A stretch of 64,000 nt of DNA. Source: Exiguobacterium mexicanum (lineage in GTDB: Bacteria; Bacillota; Bacilli; Exiguobacteriales; Exiguobacteriaceae). The notes below the pieces were generated by a model. It saw only the letters and a program-made list of their open reading frames with translations, was not told where the DNA came from and did not search any database. The position numbers and the translations under genes are program-made. The stretch lies in the NCBI RefSeq assembly GCF_005960665.1, contig NZ_CP040676.1, positions 878,501 to 942,500 on the forward strand, read 5' to 3'. This document shows positions 53,561 to 61,887 of this stretch, piece by piece. How positions within the stretch are numbered: the stretch's first letter is position 1; the number at the start of each line of letters is the position of its first letter.

Positions 53561-56158
53561 ATGAATAAACTACTACTTCTTGATGGAAACTCACTCACAT
53601 ATCGTGCGTTTTTCGCGCTGCCTCCGATGACGGATGCGAGCGGTCGAAATACGAATGCCGTGTACGGGTTCACCATGATGTTGTTAAAACTGATGGAAGA
53701 TGAGCAACCCACGCATTTCGCGGTCGCATTTGATGCGTCGAAGAAGACGTTCCGGCACGACACGTATGCTGACTATAAGGGGGGACGGCAGAAGACCCCA
53801 GGGGAACTCCGCGAGCAATTCCCGATTGTCCGCGAGGTTTGTGAGGCGTTCGGGATCAAAGTGCTCGAACTCGACCAGTACGAGGCCGACGATATTATCG
53901 GGACGCTCTCAAAAAATGAGGCGTTCGATCAAGTGACGGTCGTCACTGGGGATAAAGATTTACTGCAACTGATTGACGATCGCGTCACCGTCTATTTGAC
54001 GAAGCGTGGGATCACCGATGTGGAGACGATGGACGCGAAGGCGTTCAAAGAGCGCTATGACGGTCTCACCCCGCTCCAAATGATCGATTTGAAAGGCTTA
54101 ATGGGGGATAAGTCCGATAATATCCCCGGAATCCCGGGGGTTGGTGAGAAGACGGCGCTTAAACTGCTCACGGCTTACGGATCTGTCGAAGGACTATATG
54201 AACATACGCATGAATTAAAAGGGAAACAAAAAGAGAAAGTCGAGGCGAACGAGCGGGAAGCACTCATGTCGAAACAATTGGCGACGATCTATACGGACGT
54301 CCCAATCGATATAAGCACGGACGACCTTACGTTCCATCCGTATGACGCTGGAAAAGTGAAGTCGTTGTTCATGAGCCTTCAGTTCAAATCGCTTCTGAGC
54401 AAACTGAACCTTGAAGCGTCGAGCGAGGAAGCGGTCGAAGCGCGTGAGGTGAATCATATCGCGATCGACAAGCAAGATTTGACAGAAGCGGTCCTCATCC
54501 TCGAGCAACTCCGTGACGACTATTTCGAAGAACCGGTCATCGGTGTGGCCATCGCCTCGAAAGCCGGCGTGACGGTCGGCGATGTGTCGCTTTTAGACGT
54601 CCCGGCAGTACGAGACTGGTTGGCCGACGAGAACCGAGCCACGATTTGTCTCGATGCGAAACAAACGATCGTCCAATTGAAGCGACATGGTGTGACGCTC
54701 CGAGGCTATGACGATTTGCTCGTCGCCGGATATTTGCTGAACCTGTCGGGCGGGACGACACTCGATTCGATTGCCGCTCATTTCGATTACACGTTACCGG
54801 AAGACGAGGCGGTTTATGGCAAGGGTGCGAAGCTGCACGTCCCGGAACAGGACGTGCTCGAGCAACATCTCGGCGAGAAGGCGATGGCGATCTTGACGCT
54901 GTTCGTAAACGTCGGCAAAGAACTCGACCAAAACGAACAGACGTCGCTCTATGAAGATTTGGAACGTCCGCTCGCCTCGGTGCTTGCAGAGATGGAGTGG
55001 GCCGGGATTCACGTCGACGTGGCGACGCTGAAAGTGATGGAAGACGATTTGCGGGAACGGTTGCTTCAACTCGAGGCGGAGATTCATAGTCTCGCCGGTG
55101 AGACGTTCAATATCAACTCGCCGAAACAGCTCGGCGTCATTCTATTCGAGAAGTTGGCGTTGCCACCGGTCAAAAAGACGAAGACCGGTTACTCGACGGC
55201 AGCGGACGTGCTCGAGAAACTCGCGCCGCTGCATCCGATCGTCGAACATATTATGCATTACCGTGAGCTCGGCAAGTTGCAATCGACATATGTCGAAGGC
55301 TTGCAAAAAGTCATCAAAGACGACGGGAAGATCCATACCCGCTATACGCAGACGTTGACGCAGACCGGACGGTTGTCCTCGGTCAACCCGAACTTACAGA
55401 ACATCCCGATCCGCTTGGAAGAAGGGCGGCGCATTCGCAAGGCGTTCACCGCGAGTGAGGCCGACTGGATGCTGTATGCGGTCGACTATTCGCAAATCGA
55501 GCTTCGGATCATGGCCCACATGTCGCAAGATGAGAAGATGCTCGAGGCGTTCCTCCATGATGAGGATATCCATACGTCGACGGCTGCCAACGTGTTCCGA
55601 GTCGCGAAAGAAGAAGTGACATCGCTCATGCGTCGCCAAGCCAAAGCCGTCAACTTCGGCATCATTTACGGCATTAGCGACTATGGGCTGTCGCAAAACC
55701 TCGGCATTAGCCGAAAAGAAGCACAGACGTTCATCGATACGTATTTCGAGCAGTTCCCGGGTGTGAAACGGTTCATGGATGCCGCGATCGAACGAGCACG
55801 GGAACACGGCTATGTTGAAACGATGCTGAAGCGTCGCCGCAATATCCCGGACATCCATTCTCGAAACTTCAACTTGCGCGGTTTTGCGGAACGCACAGCG
55901 ATCAACACGCCGATTCAAGGGACGGCCGCCGATATTATCAAAAAAGCGATGATTGATGTCGACGTGGCACTCCGTGAGTCAGGACTTCAGTCGAAGTTAT
56001 TGCTTCAAGTCCACGACGAACTTATCTTTGAAGGACCTAAAGAAGAAATGGACTCGCTCGAGACGATCGTCAAACAAGCGATGGAACACACGGTCACCTT
56101 GGACGTGCCGCTTCGCGCGGACGGTTCGTTCGGTGAGACATGGTTTGATACGAAATAA
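53561..56158 (+). CDS. polA: DNA polymerase I
   Basis: An 865-residue A-family polymerase for repair and Okazaki-fragment maturation. The N-terminal 5' nuclease (about 1-290) has LLLDGNSLTYRAFFALP and YEADDIIGTL; GLMGDKSDNIPGIPGVGEKTA is the helix-hairpin-helix. The middle 3'-5' exonuclease fold (about 305-470) lacks the DxE acid pair, so proofreading is lost as in other Bacilli. The polymerase domain has DYSQIELRIMAH (motif A), RRQAKAVNFGIIYG (motif B) and LLQVHDELIFE (motif C). ATG 53561 follows ATGGAGGTT. Confidence 0.96.
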   Translation: MNKLLLLDGNSLTYRAFFALPPMTDASGRNTNAVYGFTMMLLKLMEDEQPTHFAVAFDASKKTFRHDTYADYKGGRQKTPGELREQFPIVREVCEAFGIKVLELDQYEADDIIGTLSKNEAFDQVTVVTGDKDLLQLIDDRVTVYLTKRGITDVETMDAKAFKERYDGLTPLQMIDLKGLMGDKSDNIPGIPGVGEKTALKLLTAYGSVEGLYEHTHELKGKQKEKVEANEREALMSKQLATIYTDVPIDISTDDLTFHPYDAGKVKSLFMSLQFKSLLSKLNLEASSEEAVEAREVNHIAIDKQDLTEAVLILEQLRDDYFEEPVIGVAIASKAGVTVGDVSLLDVPAVRDWLADENRATICLDAKQTIVQLKRHGVTLRGYDDLLVAGYLLNLSGGTTLDSIAAHFDYTLPEDEAVYGKGAKLHVPEQDVLEQHLGEKAMAILTLFVNVGKELDQNEQTSLYEDLERPLASVLAEMEWAGIHVDVATLKVMEDDLRERLLQLEAEIHSLAGETFNINSPKQLGVILFEKLALPPVKKTKTGYSTAADVLEKLAPLHPIVEHIMHYRELGKLQSTYVEGLQKVIKDDGKIHTRYTQTLTQTGRLSSVNPNLQNIPIRLEEGRRIRKAFTASEADWMLYAVDYSQIELRIMAHMSQDEKMLEAFLHDEDIHTSTAANVFRVAKEEVTSLMRRQAKAVNFGIIYGISDYGLSQNLGISRKEAQTFIDTYFEQFPGVKRFMDAAIERAREHGYVETMLKRRRNIPDIHSRNFNLRGFAERTAINTPIQGTAADIIKKAMIDVDVALRESGLQSKLLLQVHDELIFEGPKEEMDSLETIVKQAMEHTVTLDVPLRADGSFGETWFDTK

Positions 56159-56178
56159 AGACGAGAAAGGAACTTGAT

Positions 56179-57003
56179 ATGCCAGAATTACCAGAAGTGG
56201 AGACGGTCTGTCGCCGATTGCGGCCATTCGTCTCGGGAAAAACAATTGCAAATGTCGAGGTGCTCGACGCAAAAATCATTCGAGGTCACGAACCGGAGAT
56301 TTGGAAACAACAGTTGCTCGACGAGACGATTCAAGACGTGGAGCGACGCGGCAAGTTCATTTTGTTCAAATTGACGAACGGCTATCTCGTTTCGCATCTG
56401 CGAATGGAAGGAAAATTCTTCCCGCATGACGAAATGGTCAGTCCGGTCAAGCATACGCATGTCGTCTTCACCTTCACGGACGGGACTACGCTTCATTATA
56501 ACGATGTCAGGAAGTTCGGGACGATGGAGTTGAAGACGAATGAAGAGTTGTTTGTGACACCGCCATTGTCGCTGCTCGCCCTCGAACCGTTCGATCCTGA
56601 AGTGACAGCGGAGACGCTTCACAGCCGTCTGAAGCGGATGAACGTTCGTGCAATCAAGACGGCGCTGCTCGATCAATCGATTTTCGTCGGGCTCGGCAAT
56701 ATTTATGTCGATGAGACGTTATATCGGTCCGGTGTCCATCCGACCCGTCCGGCAGCGACACTCTCGCTTGACGAGGTCCGTCGGGTGCATCAAGAGGCTG
56801 TGGCCGTATTGACGGAAGCGATTGAACGAGGCGGAAGCACGATTCGGAGCTATACGAATCCGGATGGGGCGAGCGGGACGTATCAAGAGACACTGTACGT
56901 ATATGGACAGACCGGGGAGCCGTGTAAGCGATGCGGCCGACCGATTGAAAAGATGAAATTAGGCGGACGGGGCACACATTACTGTCCGCACTGCCAACAG
57001 TAA
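56179..57003 (+). CDS. mutM: Formamidopyrimidine-DNA glycosylase
   Basis: A 274-residue base-excision repair enzyme removing 8-oxoguanine and formamidopyrimidines. The N-terminal MPELPEVETVCRRL provides catalytic Pro2 and Glu3; Lys57-equivalent lies in LRMEGKFFP. The HhH region (LLDQSIFVGLGNIYVDE) and C-terminal zinc finger CKRCGRPIEK to CPHC are intact. It follows polA by 20 bases with GAAAGGAAC as site, so polA-mutM-coaE form one operon, as in Bacillus but without ytaF. Confidence 0.96.
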   Translation: MPELPEVETVCRRLRPFVSGKTIANVEVLDAKIIRGHEPEIWKQQLLDETIQDVERRGKFILFKLTNGYLVSHLRMEGKFFPHDEMVSPVKHTHVVFTFTDGTTLHYNDVRKFGTMELKTNEELFVTPPLSLLALEPFDPEVTAETLHSRLKRMNVRAIKTALLDQSIFVGLGNIYVDETLYRSGVHPTRPAATLSLDEVRRVHQEAVAVLTEAIERGGSTIRSYTNPDGASGTYQETLYVYGQTGEPCKRCGRPIEKMKLGGRGTHYCPHCQQ

Positions 57004-57015
57004 GAGGTGGACATG

Positions 57016-57621
57016 ATGTTGAAAATTGGTTTGACAGGTGGGATTGCGACAGGGAAGTCGACCGTATCCAGACTGTTTCGAAAGCAGGGCATCCCGATCA
57101 TCGACGCCGACAAGATGGCACGGATCGTCATCGAGCCTGGCGGCAAAGCGTTCGCGGGCGTCCGCGAGGCGTTCCCGCAATGTTTCACGGGCGACGAGTT
57201 GAACCGGCAGGCGCTCGGACGAGAAATCTTTCATGATGACACAAAACGTCAGTTACTGAATCAGCTCATGCATCCGGCCATCCGAGAAGAGATGCTCGAG
57301 GAGATGCACGGATACGAGGCTGCAGGGGAGACGGTCGTCATATTCGATATCCCGCTCTTGTTCGAGGGAACGATGCGGGACCTCGTCGATTATACGGTCG
57401 TCGTCTATTGCCGTGAAGAGATTCAGCTGATGCGTCTCATGGAGCGCAACGGGTTGACGAAAGAAGAAGCGCTCGCTCGGATTCATGCGCAAATGCCAAT
57501 CGAGGAGAAGAAACAACAGGCTGATTTTTTAATCAACAACAACGGTGCGTTAGGCGACTTGTCGGCCCAAGTGATCCGCCTCGTCGAACAATTTGAAGAC
57601 ATGAAAAAAGAAGGCGACTGA
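57016..57621 (+). CDS. coaE: Dephospho-CoA kinase
   Basis: A 201-residue P-loop kinase that phosphorylates dephospho-CoA, the last step of CoA synthesis. Walker A is GLTGGIATGKST (about residues 5-16), DADKMARIV contains the catalytic Asp (about 31-39), and IFDIPLLFE (about 108-116) and YCREEIQLMRLMERN match the family. ATG 57016 lies 8 bases after AAGAGG; ATG 57013 is the alternative. An IS element begins 2 bases after its stop codon and splits its terminator. Confidence 0.94.
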   Translation: MLKIGLTGGIATGKSTVSRLFRKQGIPIIDADKMARIVIEPGGKAFAGVREAFPQCFTGDELNRQALGREIFHDDTKRQLLNQLMHPAIREEMLEEMHGYEAAGETVVIFDIPLLFEGTMRDLVDYTVVVYCREEIQLMRLMERNGLTKEEALARIHAQMPIEEKKQQADFLINNNGALGDLSAQVIRLVEQFEDMKKEGD

Positions 57622-57631
57622 CTAAACTGTA

Positions 57632-57677
57632 CCCTGAGTAGTAGACACTAAAAAAAAGTCTACTGCTCAGGGTTTTT
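57632..57677 (+). terminator. Intrinsic terminator inside the IS left end
   Basis: CCCTGAGTAGTAGAC / GTCTACTGCTCAGGG stem (one G-U-type mismatch), A-rich loop, T5. It would block coaE read-through into the transposase and may partly replace the disrupted coaE terminator. Confidence 0.8.
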
Positions 57678-57715
57678 GTGTACACTGGACTAAATCATAT
57701 TGGGAGTGAATTCGA

Positions 57716-58156
57716 GTGTCGAAGAAGATATTTACGTCAAAAGAAATAGATGCGCTAGCCGCAAATCCTTACGTTAAATCTGTGAGCCCGAAAGGGATCA
57801 CGTATACCGATGAGTTTAAGGAACTTTTTATAGCACAGACGTTGGAAGGAAAGTTCCCTGTGGAAATCTTCCGGGGATGTGGATTCGATGTGGAGGTACT
57901 CGGTGAACGGCGTATGAGTTCTTGTAAAAATCGTTGGACACGAGCTTACCGAAAAGATGGGGTAATGGGGCTGCGCGATACACGATCAAGTAATTCAGGA
58001 CGTTGGAGAGATAAAGAGCTGTCGACAGAAGAACGGTACGCGAAGCTCGAGGCCGAAAACAAACTGTTGAAAGCAGAGGTCGAACTATTAAAGGAGATCC
58101 GCCTGGCGGAAGGGAGAGGAAAGCTGGACTTAACGCATCGCAAAAGTATGAGCTGA
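57716..58156 (+). CDS. IS3-family transposase OrfA
   Basis: 146 residues, identical to the copy at 578-1018. HTH region about 25-95 (TYTDEFKELFIAQTLEGKFP, SSCKNRWTRAYRKDGV) and C-terminal coiled coil. It starts with GTG 57716 after TTGGGAGTG. Its 3' part overlaps the open -1 frame that leads into orfB, so a ribosomal frameshift may give OrfAB; I could not identify a consensus A6G slip site. Confidence 0.93.
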   Translation: MSKKIFTSKEIDALAANPYVKSVSPKGITYTDEFKELFIAQTLEGKFPVEIFRGCGFDVEVLGERRMSSCKNRWTRAYRKDGVMGLRDTRSSNSGRWRDKELSTEERYAKLEAENKLLKAEVELLKEIRLAEGRGKLDLTHRKSMS

Positions 58157-58182
58157 TTCAAGGTGTCATCATCAAGCACAAA

Positions 58183-59043
58183 ATGAAGGGGATGGTCAGC
58201 CATCTCTGCCAGGTGGCCGGGGTGTCACGTCAGGGATACCACGCCTATTTCTCGGAACGGAGGAGACAGACCAGACAGGAGCGCGAATCGAAAGACGTGG
58301 CTCTTCGTGACCTCGTTCTGAAGGCGTTCCACTTCAAGAAGCGCAAGAAGGGTGCTAGGCAGATCAAGATGGTGCTGTCTGGTCATTTCGGTGTGACGAT
58401 GAACCTGAAGTGTATCCGACGTATCATGCGGAAATACAACATCGTGTGTCCAATCCGCAAGGCGAAGCCATACAAACGGCTCATTAAGGCGACGGCCGAG
58501 CACCGGGTGGTGCCGAATCGCCTCAAACGCGAATTCAAACAGGGCACTCCCTACAAGGTGCTTCTCACCGATATCACCTACATATTTTACGGGAACGGTA
58601 AGCGAGCCTATCTTTCGACCATCGTGGACGGTTCGACCAATGAGGTACTGGCGCATCAACTCTCTGAGAACATCAATCTCGACATTGTATTGGATACGTT
58701 GAAGCGTTTACGGAAGAACCGGAGGATTCGCTTGGACAAGGACGCATTCATCCATTCAGATCAAGGAGGGCACTACACGAGCCCGACCTATCAGAAAGAG
58801 GTGAAGCGTATGAAGCTAGGTCAATCCATGTCCCGACGGGGCAACTGTTGGGATAACGCTGTCCAGGAATCATTCTTTGGACATTTCAAGGATATCGTCG
58901 AGTTAAAGGCCTGTACCACGTTCGATTCACTACAGCGTGAAATCCGAAAAACCATTAACTATTACAACCATCATCGTTATCAATGGAACATGAAAAAGAT
59001 GACTCCCGTACAGTACAGGAATCATCTCCTTGAATCAGCATAA
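58183..59043 (+). CDS. IS3-family transposase OrfB (DDE integrase core)
   Basis: 286 residues with an N-terminal HTH_21 region (SHLCQVAGVSRQGYHAYF, KMVLSGHFGVTMNLKCIRRI) and a complete rve core: Asp in LLTDITYIF, Asp in FIHSDQGGHYTS, and Glu in NCWDNAVQESFFGHFK, giving the D-D-35-E triad. The C-terminus ends MTPVQYRNHLL, typical for IS150-type transposases. The frame is open upstream of the ATG, allowing translation as an OrfAB fusion. Confidence 0.95.
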   Translation: MKGMVSHLCQVAGVSRQGYHAYFSERRRQTRQERESKDVALRDLVLKAFHFKKRKKGARQIKMVLSGHFGVTMNLKCIRRIMRKYNIVCPIRKAKPYKRLIKATAEHRVVPNRLKREFKQGTPYKVLLTDITYIFYGNGKRAYLSTIVDGSTNEVLAHQLSENINLDIVLDTLKRLRKNRRIRLDKDAFIHSDQGGHYTSPTYQKEVKRMKLGQSMSRRGNCWDNAVQESFFGHFKDIVELKACTTFDSLQREIRKTINYYNHHRYQWNMKKMTPVQYRNHLLESA

Positions 59044-59103
59044 GTTTTTTTATTAATGTCCTTTACAAGGGGTACAGATTAGACGACGCCTTCTTTTTTT
59101 TGT

Positions 59104-59586
59104 TCAGTTGAGTGGGTCTGAGTCAGGCTTCCCTTTTTTCCACGTGTCGAAGATGGCGCGTCCGTCGCTCGGATGGCCGTTCGAATAGTAAATCGGATAG
59201 AGTGAGAAGAAGACATAATAGAACGAGAAGTATGCAAACTGATACGTGTAAATTGTCGGCTCGATCTCTCGCATCAAGATGAAGGCGTTCACGAGCAAGA
59301 TGCTCGATAAGTTAAAAATTGAACCGCCCGCGTAGACGAGACTCCGCGTCAGGCGATTGCTGTACTTCAAGTCACTGAATTGGCACCAGGCGTCATAAAA
59401 ATAAACGCGGTTAAATTGAAGGCGTCCGATTTTAAACAATTTTTTCCCGGTCCCAATCTCCATGTCGAGCGAACCCCCAAATAGTTTCGCGAAGAAGAAA
59501 TGACCGAATTGATGGATAATCGTCACAATCGGTAAGATGATGAAAAATGAGATGACAAATTTATCTAGGTCTGTCCAATCAAACAT
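59104..59586 (-). CDS. M50 site-2-protease-like membrane protein with HQxxH in place of HExxH
   Basis: A 160-residue membrane protein with four hydrophobic helices. In the first helix region, TIIHQFGHFFFAKLFG (about residues 22-37) aligns with the M50 motif HExxH, but Gln replaces the catalytic Glu (codon CAA, one base from GAA). The later NGHPSDGRAIFD resembles the family's third-ligand motif (LDGG-type), with the Asp kept. It could bind metal but probably cannot cleave peptides. Its downstream terminator is the one interrupted by the IS. Specific function unknown. Confidence 0.8.
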   Translation of the reverse strand: MFDWTDLDKFVISFFIILPIVTIIHQFGHFFFAKLFGGSLDMEIGTGKKLFKIGRLQFNRVYFYDAWCQFSDLKYSNRLTRSLVYAGGSIFNLSSILLVNAFILMREIEPTIYTYQFAYFSFYYVFFSLYPIYYSNGHPSDGRAIFDTWKKGKPDSDPLN

Positions 59587-59679
59587 ATAGTCTTAGCTCC
59601 TTTCCAAGCTCTACACCAAATTTCCCTCTTTTTCAAATCTGAAACTGTAAAAAAAGTGAAAAAAATGTGACGATTCATA

Positions 59680-59709
59680 GTGAAAACGCTTCCATTTTTC
59701 CGTTATAAT
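59680..59709 (+). promoter_or_regulatory. gapB promoter overlapped by cre
   Basis: TGAAAACGCTTCCA (59681-59694) fits the cre core fully, with G in front instead of W. TATAAT is at 59704-59709, and TGAAAA (59681-59686) would be the -35 with a 17-base spacer. CcpA binding would therefore block RNA polymerase on glucose. In Bacillus gapB is instead repressed by CcpN; I see no clear CcpN box. Confidence 0.65.
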
Positions 59710-59742
59710 GGTGTCGTAACGCAGAAAAAAGGGGGATTCAGA

Positions 59743-60774
59743 ATGGGGACGAAAGTTGCAATCAATGGATTTGGTCGAATCGGCAGAATGGTATTTCGGA
59801 AGTTGATGCTCGAAGGGCGTCACGACGTGGTCGCCATCAATGCGAGTTATCCGGCGGAAACGCTCGCGCACTTGATCAAACACGACACGGTCCACGGACC
59901 GTTCACACTGACGGTCCGAGCGCATGGGGATGCACTCGAAGTCGATGGTAAACGCATCATGATCGTATCCGAGCGAGACCCGGAGCGGTTGCCGTGGGCT
60001 GAACTCGGTGTCGAGATCGTCATCGAAGCGACGGGGAAATTCAATTCTGATGTCGGGGCGAAAAAACATTTGACGGCCGGTGCGAAAAAAGTCATTTTGA
60101 CGGCACCGGGAAAAGGCGAGTTGCGGACGATTGTCATGGGGGTGAACGATCGGGATTATTTACCGGAGCACGATCACGTCATTTCGAACGCCTCGTGTAC
60201 GACGAACTGTCTCGGCCCGGTCGTCAAAGTATTGGATTCGACGTTCGGGATTGAAACGGGGCTCGTGACGACGGTGCATGCCTATACGAACGATCAAAAC
60301 AATATCGACAATCCGCATAAAGATTTGCGTCGTGCCCGTGCTTGTGGCAGTTCCATTATACCGACTTCGACTGGTGCTGCGAAAGCCATCGGGCTCGTCT
60401 TGCCGGAACTTCAGGGCAAATTGAACGGGATGGCGCTACGAGTGCCGACGCCGAACGTCTCGCTCGTCGATCTCGTCGTCGAGTTGCGTCGAGATGTGAC
60501 GGTCGATGAAGTGAATCAGGCGTTCGAGCGTGCTGCACACGGGGAAATGACGGGCGTTCTCGGCGTCTCGAACGAACCGCTCGTCTCGATCGACTTCAAT
60601 GGAGATGAGCGTTCGTCAATCATCGATGCCGATTCGACGATGGTGCTCGGGGGCAACCATGTCAAAGTGCTCGCTTGGTACGACAACGAATGGGGCTATT
60701 CGTGCCGCGTCGTCGACTTGTTGGACATGGTCGCGAGCTACCTGCAAATCGGACAACAAGAAACCCACGTCTGA
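59743..60774 (+). CDS. gapB: Glyceraldehyde-3-phosphate dehydrogenase, gluconeogenic GapB type
   Basis: A 343-residue dehydrogenase. VAINGFGRIGRMVFRK is the nucleotide-binding N-terminus, SNASCTTNCLGPVVKVL has the catalytic Cys (about residue 152), and WYDNEWGYSCRVVDL closes the domain. Position between coaE and speD matches GapB of Bacillus, the NADP-preferring gluconeogenic enzyme. ASYPAETLAHLIKHDTVHG in the loop after the first Rossmann strand differs from glycolytic GapA (usually NDLTD), consistent with altered cofactor preference. ATG 59743 follows GGGGGATTC. Confidence 0.93.
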   Translation: MGTKVAINGFGRIGRMVFRKLMLEGRHDVVAINASYPAETLAHLIKHDTVHGPFTLTVRAHGDALEVDGKRIMIVSERDPERLPWAELGVEIVIEATGKFNSDVGAKKHLTAGAKKVILTAPGKGELRTIVMGVNDRDYLPEHDHVISNASCTTNCLGPVVKVLDSTFGIETGLVTTVHAYTNDQNNIDNPHKDLRRARACGSSIIPTSTGAAKAIGLVLPELQGKLNGMALRVPTPNVSLVDLVVELRRDVTVDEVNQAFERAAHGEMTGVLGVSNEPLVSIDFNGDERSSIIDADSTMVLGGNHVKVLAWYDNEWGYSCRVVDLLDMVASYLQIGQQETHV

Positions 60775-60822
60775 AAAAATATATTTATCTAAAAATATTT
60801 TTAAAGAATTGAAACAAATGTC

Positions 60823-60851
60823 TTGTAACGACGTCCTAAACAAGATACACT
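60823..60851 (+). promoter_or_regulatory. speD promoter
   Basis: TTGTAA (60823-60828), 17-base spacer, TACACT (60846-60851). Transcription would begin near 60858, leaving a leader of about 148 bases. Confidence 0.7.
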
Positions 60852-60857
60852 CTAACT

Positions 60858-61005
60858 CGTGAACTTCAATTGGTCTGACAAACGCAACTTAAAGGGTTAG
60901 GACCTCTTAGGACTAACTTGCCCCCGTGGTTGTGGGCGATTCAGGCACAAAGTGAGTGATCATCAACTACTTTGAGACCATTGATGTAAAGGGGGATCCA
61001 CTAAT
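60858..61005 (+). promoter_or_regulatory. Structured leader RNA upstream of speD
   Basis: A long-range helix pairs TCAAT-T-GGTCT (60866-60876) with AGACC-ATTGA (60975-60984), one bulged T. Inside it are a hairpin GTTAG-GA-CCT-CTT-AGG-A-CTAAC (60896-60917) and a hairpin GCCC / GGGC (60920-60937). The 3' strand of the closing helix ends 4 bases before the AAAGGGGGAT ribosome binding site. The layout resembles a riboswitch-type multi-branch junction. I match it to no known class. Confidence 0.5.
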
Positions 61006-61392
61006 ATGGATACTATGGGACGTCACATTATTACAGAACTTTGGGAGTGCAATCCCGACAAATTAAACGATATCGACTACATCGAGCGCTTGTTCGTCGA
61101 TGCAGCACTTCGTTCGGGCGCTGAAGTCCGCGAAGTCGCTTTCCACAAATTTGCGCCGCACGGTGTAAGTGGAGTCGTTATCATTTCAGAATCACACTTA
61201 ACGATTCACAGTTTCCCAGAGCATGGCTACGCATCAGTCGATGTGTTCACATGTGGGGATCGAATCGATCCAGCTACAGCCTCGCAATACATTGCAGAAG
61301 GCTTGGAAGCAAAAGTTCGTGAAGATGTGAAACTTGACCGTGGGATGGGACCGATTCGTGTTCCTGAAGCGCAAGTGGCAATCAGCAAATAA
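61006..61392 (+). CDS. speD: S-adenosylmethionine decarboxylase proenzyme
   Basis: A 128-residue prokaryotic class 1B AdoMetDC proenzyme. It cleaves itself between Glu62 and Ser63 (in [10 protein letters not shown]), making the pyruvoyl cofactor from Ser63; His68 and Cys83 (VFTCGD) complete the active site at the numbering of the Thermotoga enzyme. It makes decarboxylated AdoMet for spermidine synthesis. GGGGGATCC precedes the start. A structured leader of about 148 bases separates it from its promoter. Confidence 0.96.
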   Translation: MDTMGRHIITELWECNPDKLNDIDYIERLFVDAALRSGAEVREVAFHKFAPHGVSGVVIISESHLTIHSFPEHGYASVDVFTCGDRIDPATASQYIAEGLEAKVREDVKLDRGMGPIRVPEAQVAISK

Positions 61393-61409
61393 TCAGATTG
61401 ACCTTATGA

Positions 61410-61437
61410 GGCTGGCCGATTTTCGGTCAGCCCTTTT
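61410..61437 (+). terminator. speD terminator
   Basis: GGCTGGCCGA / TCGGTCAGCC stem (one G-U) followed by CTTTT. Confidence 0.8.
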
Positions 61438-61503
61438 AATTGTTTTGTTAACCGCTTAATTTTGATATGCTTAACCTATATAAATAAGGTGTCGAGGTGG
61501 ATA

Positions 61504-61875
61504 ATGGGATTATTTGATAAGTTTCAAACACATGTCCAAACGGACGATTCGCATAAAAATGAGGCGTTACGGACGCGTTACGTGGCGGCATCGCCAAGCG
61601 CCGTGCTCACATGGCTCCGCGAACGGATTCAAGCAGAAGGTCAAACGGTTCGCCGGGTCGATGCAGACCGGGGCGAAGTGGCGTTTCATGGAGACGGATG
61701 GGACGCATTGGCAACCATCGTCCAAGTGGACGGCGGACGCACGGCCGTCGATTTTACATTGAACCGTGACCAGATGCTCGGACCAGACCTCGGTCAAATC
61801 GTCACCACATATTATGAGGCGCTATCCGTGAAGTTCCCGCTCCGCGCCATCGGGAATCAATCTGTCGAACGATAA
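61504..61875 (+). CDS. Uncharacterised cytosolic protein upstream of nrdR
   Basis: A 123-residue soluble protein beginning MGLFDKFQTHVQTDD. It has alternating strands (GEVAFHGDGWDALATIVQV, RTAVDFTLNRDQML) and a helix in the middle (SAVLTWLRERIQAEG), suggesting a small alpha/beta fold. I do not recognise a family and see no catalytic motif. GAGGTGG precedes ATG 61504; nrdR follows after 12 bases, so it is probably co-transcribed with nrdR, dnaB and dnaI. Confidence 0.75.
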   Translation: MGLFDKFQTHVQTDDSHKNEALRTRYVAASPSAVLTWLRERIQAEGQTVRRVDADRGEVAFHGDGWDALATIVQVDGGRTAVDFTLNRDQMLGPDLGQIVTTYYEALSVKFPLRAIGNQSVER

Positions 61876-61887
61876 GGAGGGCTGAGC

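Larger units (their letters stand above)
57623..59081 (+). mobile_element. Complete IS3-family (IS150-like) insertion sequence
   Basis: 1459 bp, bounded by imperfect terminal repeats TAAACTGTACCC (left) and TAATCTGTACCC (right, reverse complement), 11 of 12 matching, and flanked by a 3-base direct duplication GAC (57620-57622 and 59082-59084). It encodes orfA and orfB in -1 register. The boundary is confirmed by comparison with the copy ending at 1111, which shares TAAAC and then diverges. Both open frames look intact, so the element is probably active. Confidence 0.95.
57610..59101 (+). terminator. coaE terminator split by the IS
   Basis: The arms GAAGGCG (57610-57616, preceded by A6) and CGCCTTC (59087-59093, followed by T8) are perfectly complementary. 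Removing the IS and one copy of the GAC duplication rebuilds a compact bidirectional hairpin with loop ACTGACGA. The IS sits exactly in that loop. Confidence 0.8.

Noticed and set aside
58081-58182. Classical A6G frameshift slip site in the IS
   Set aside because: The overlap of the orfA and orfB frames is real, but no A AAA AAG heptamer lies in it, so the slip site is left unassigned.
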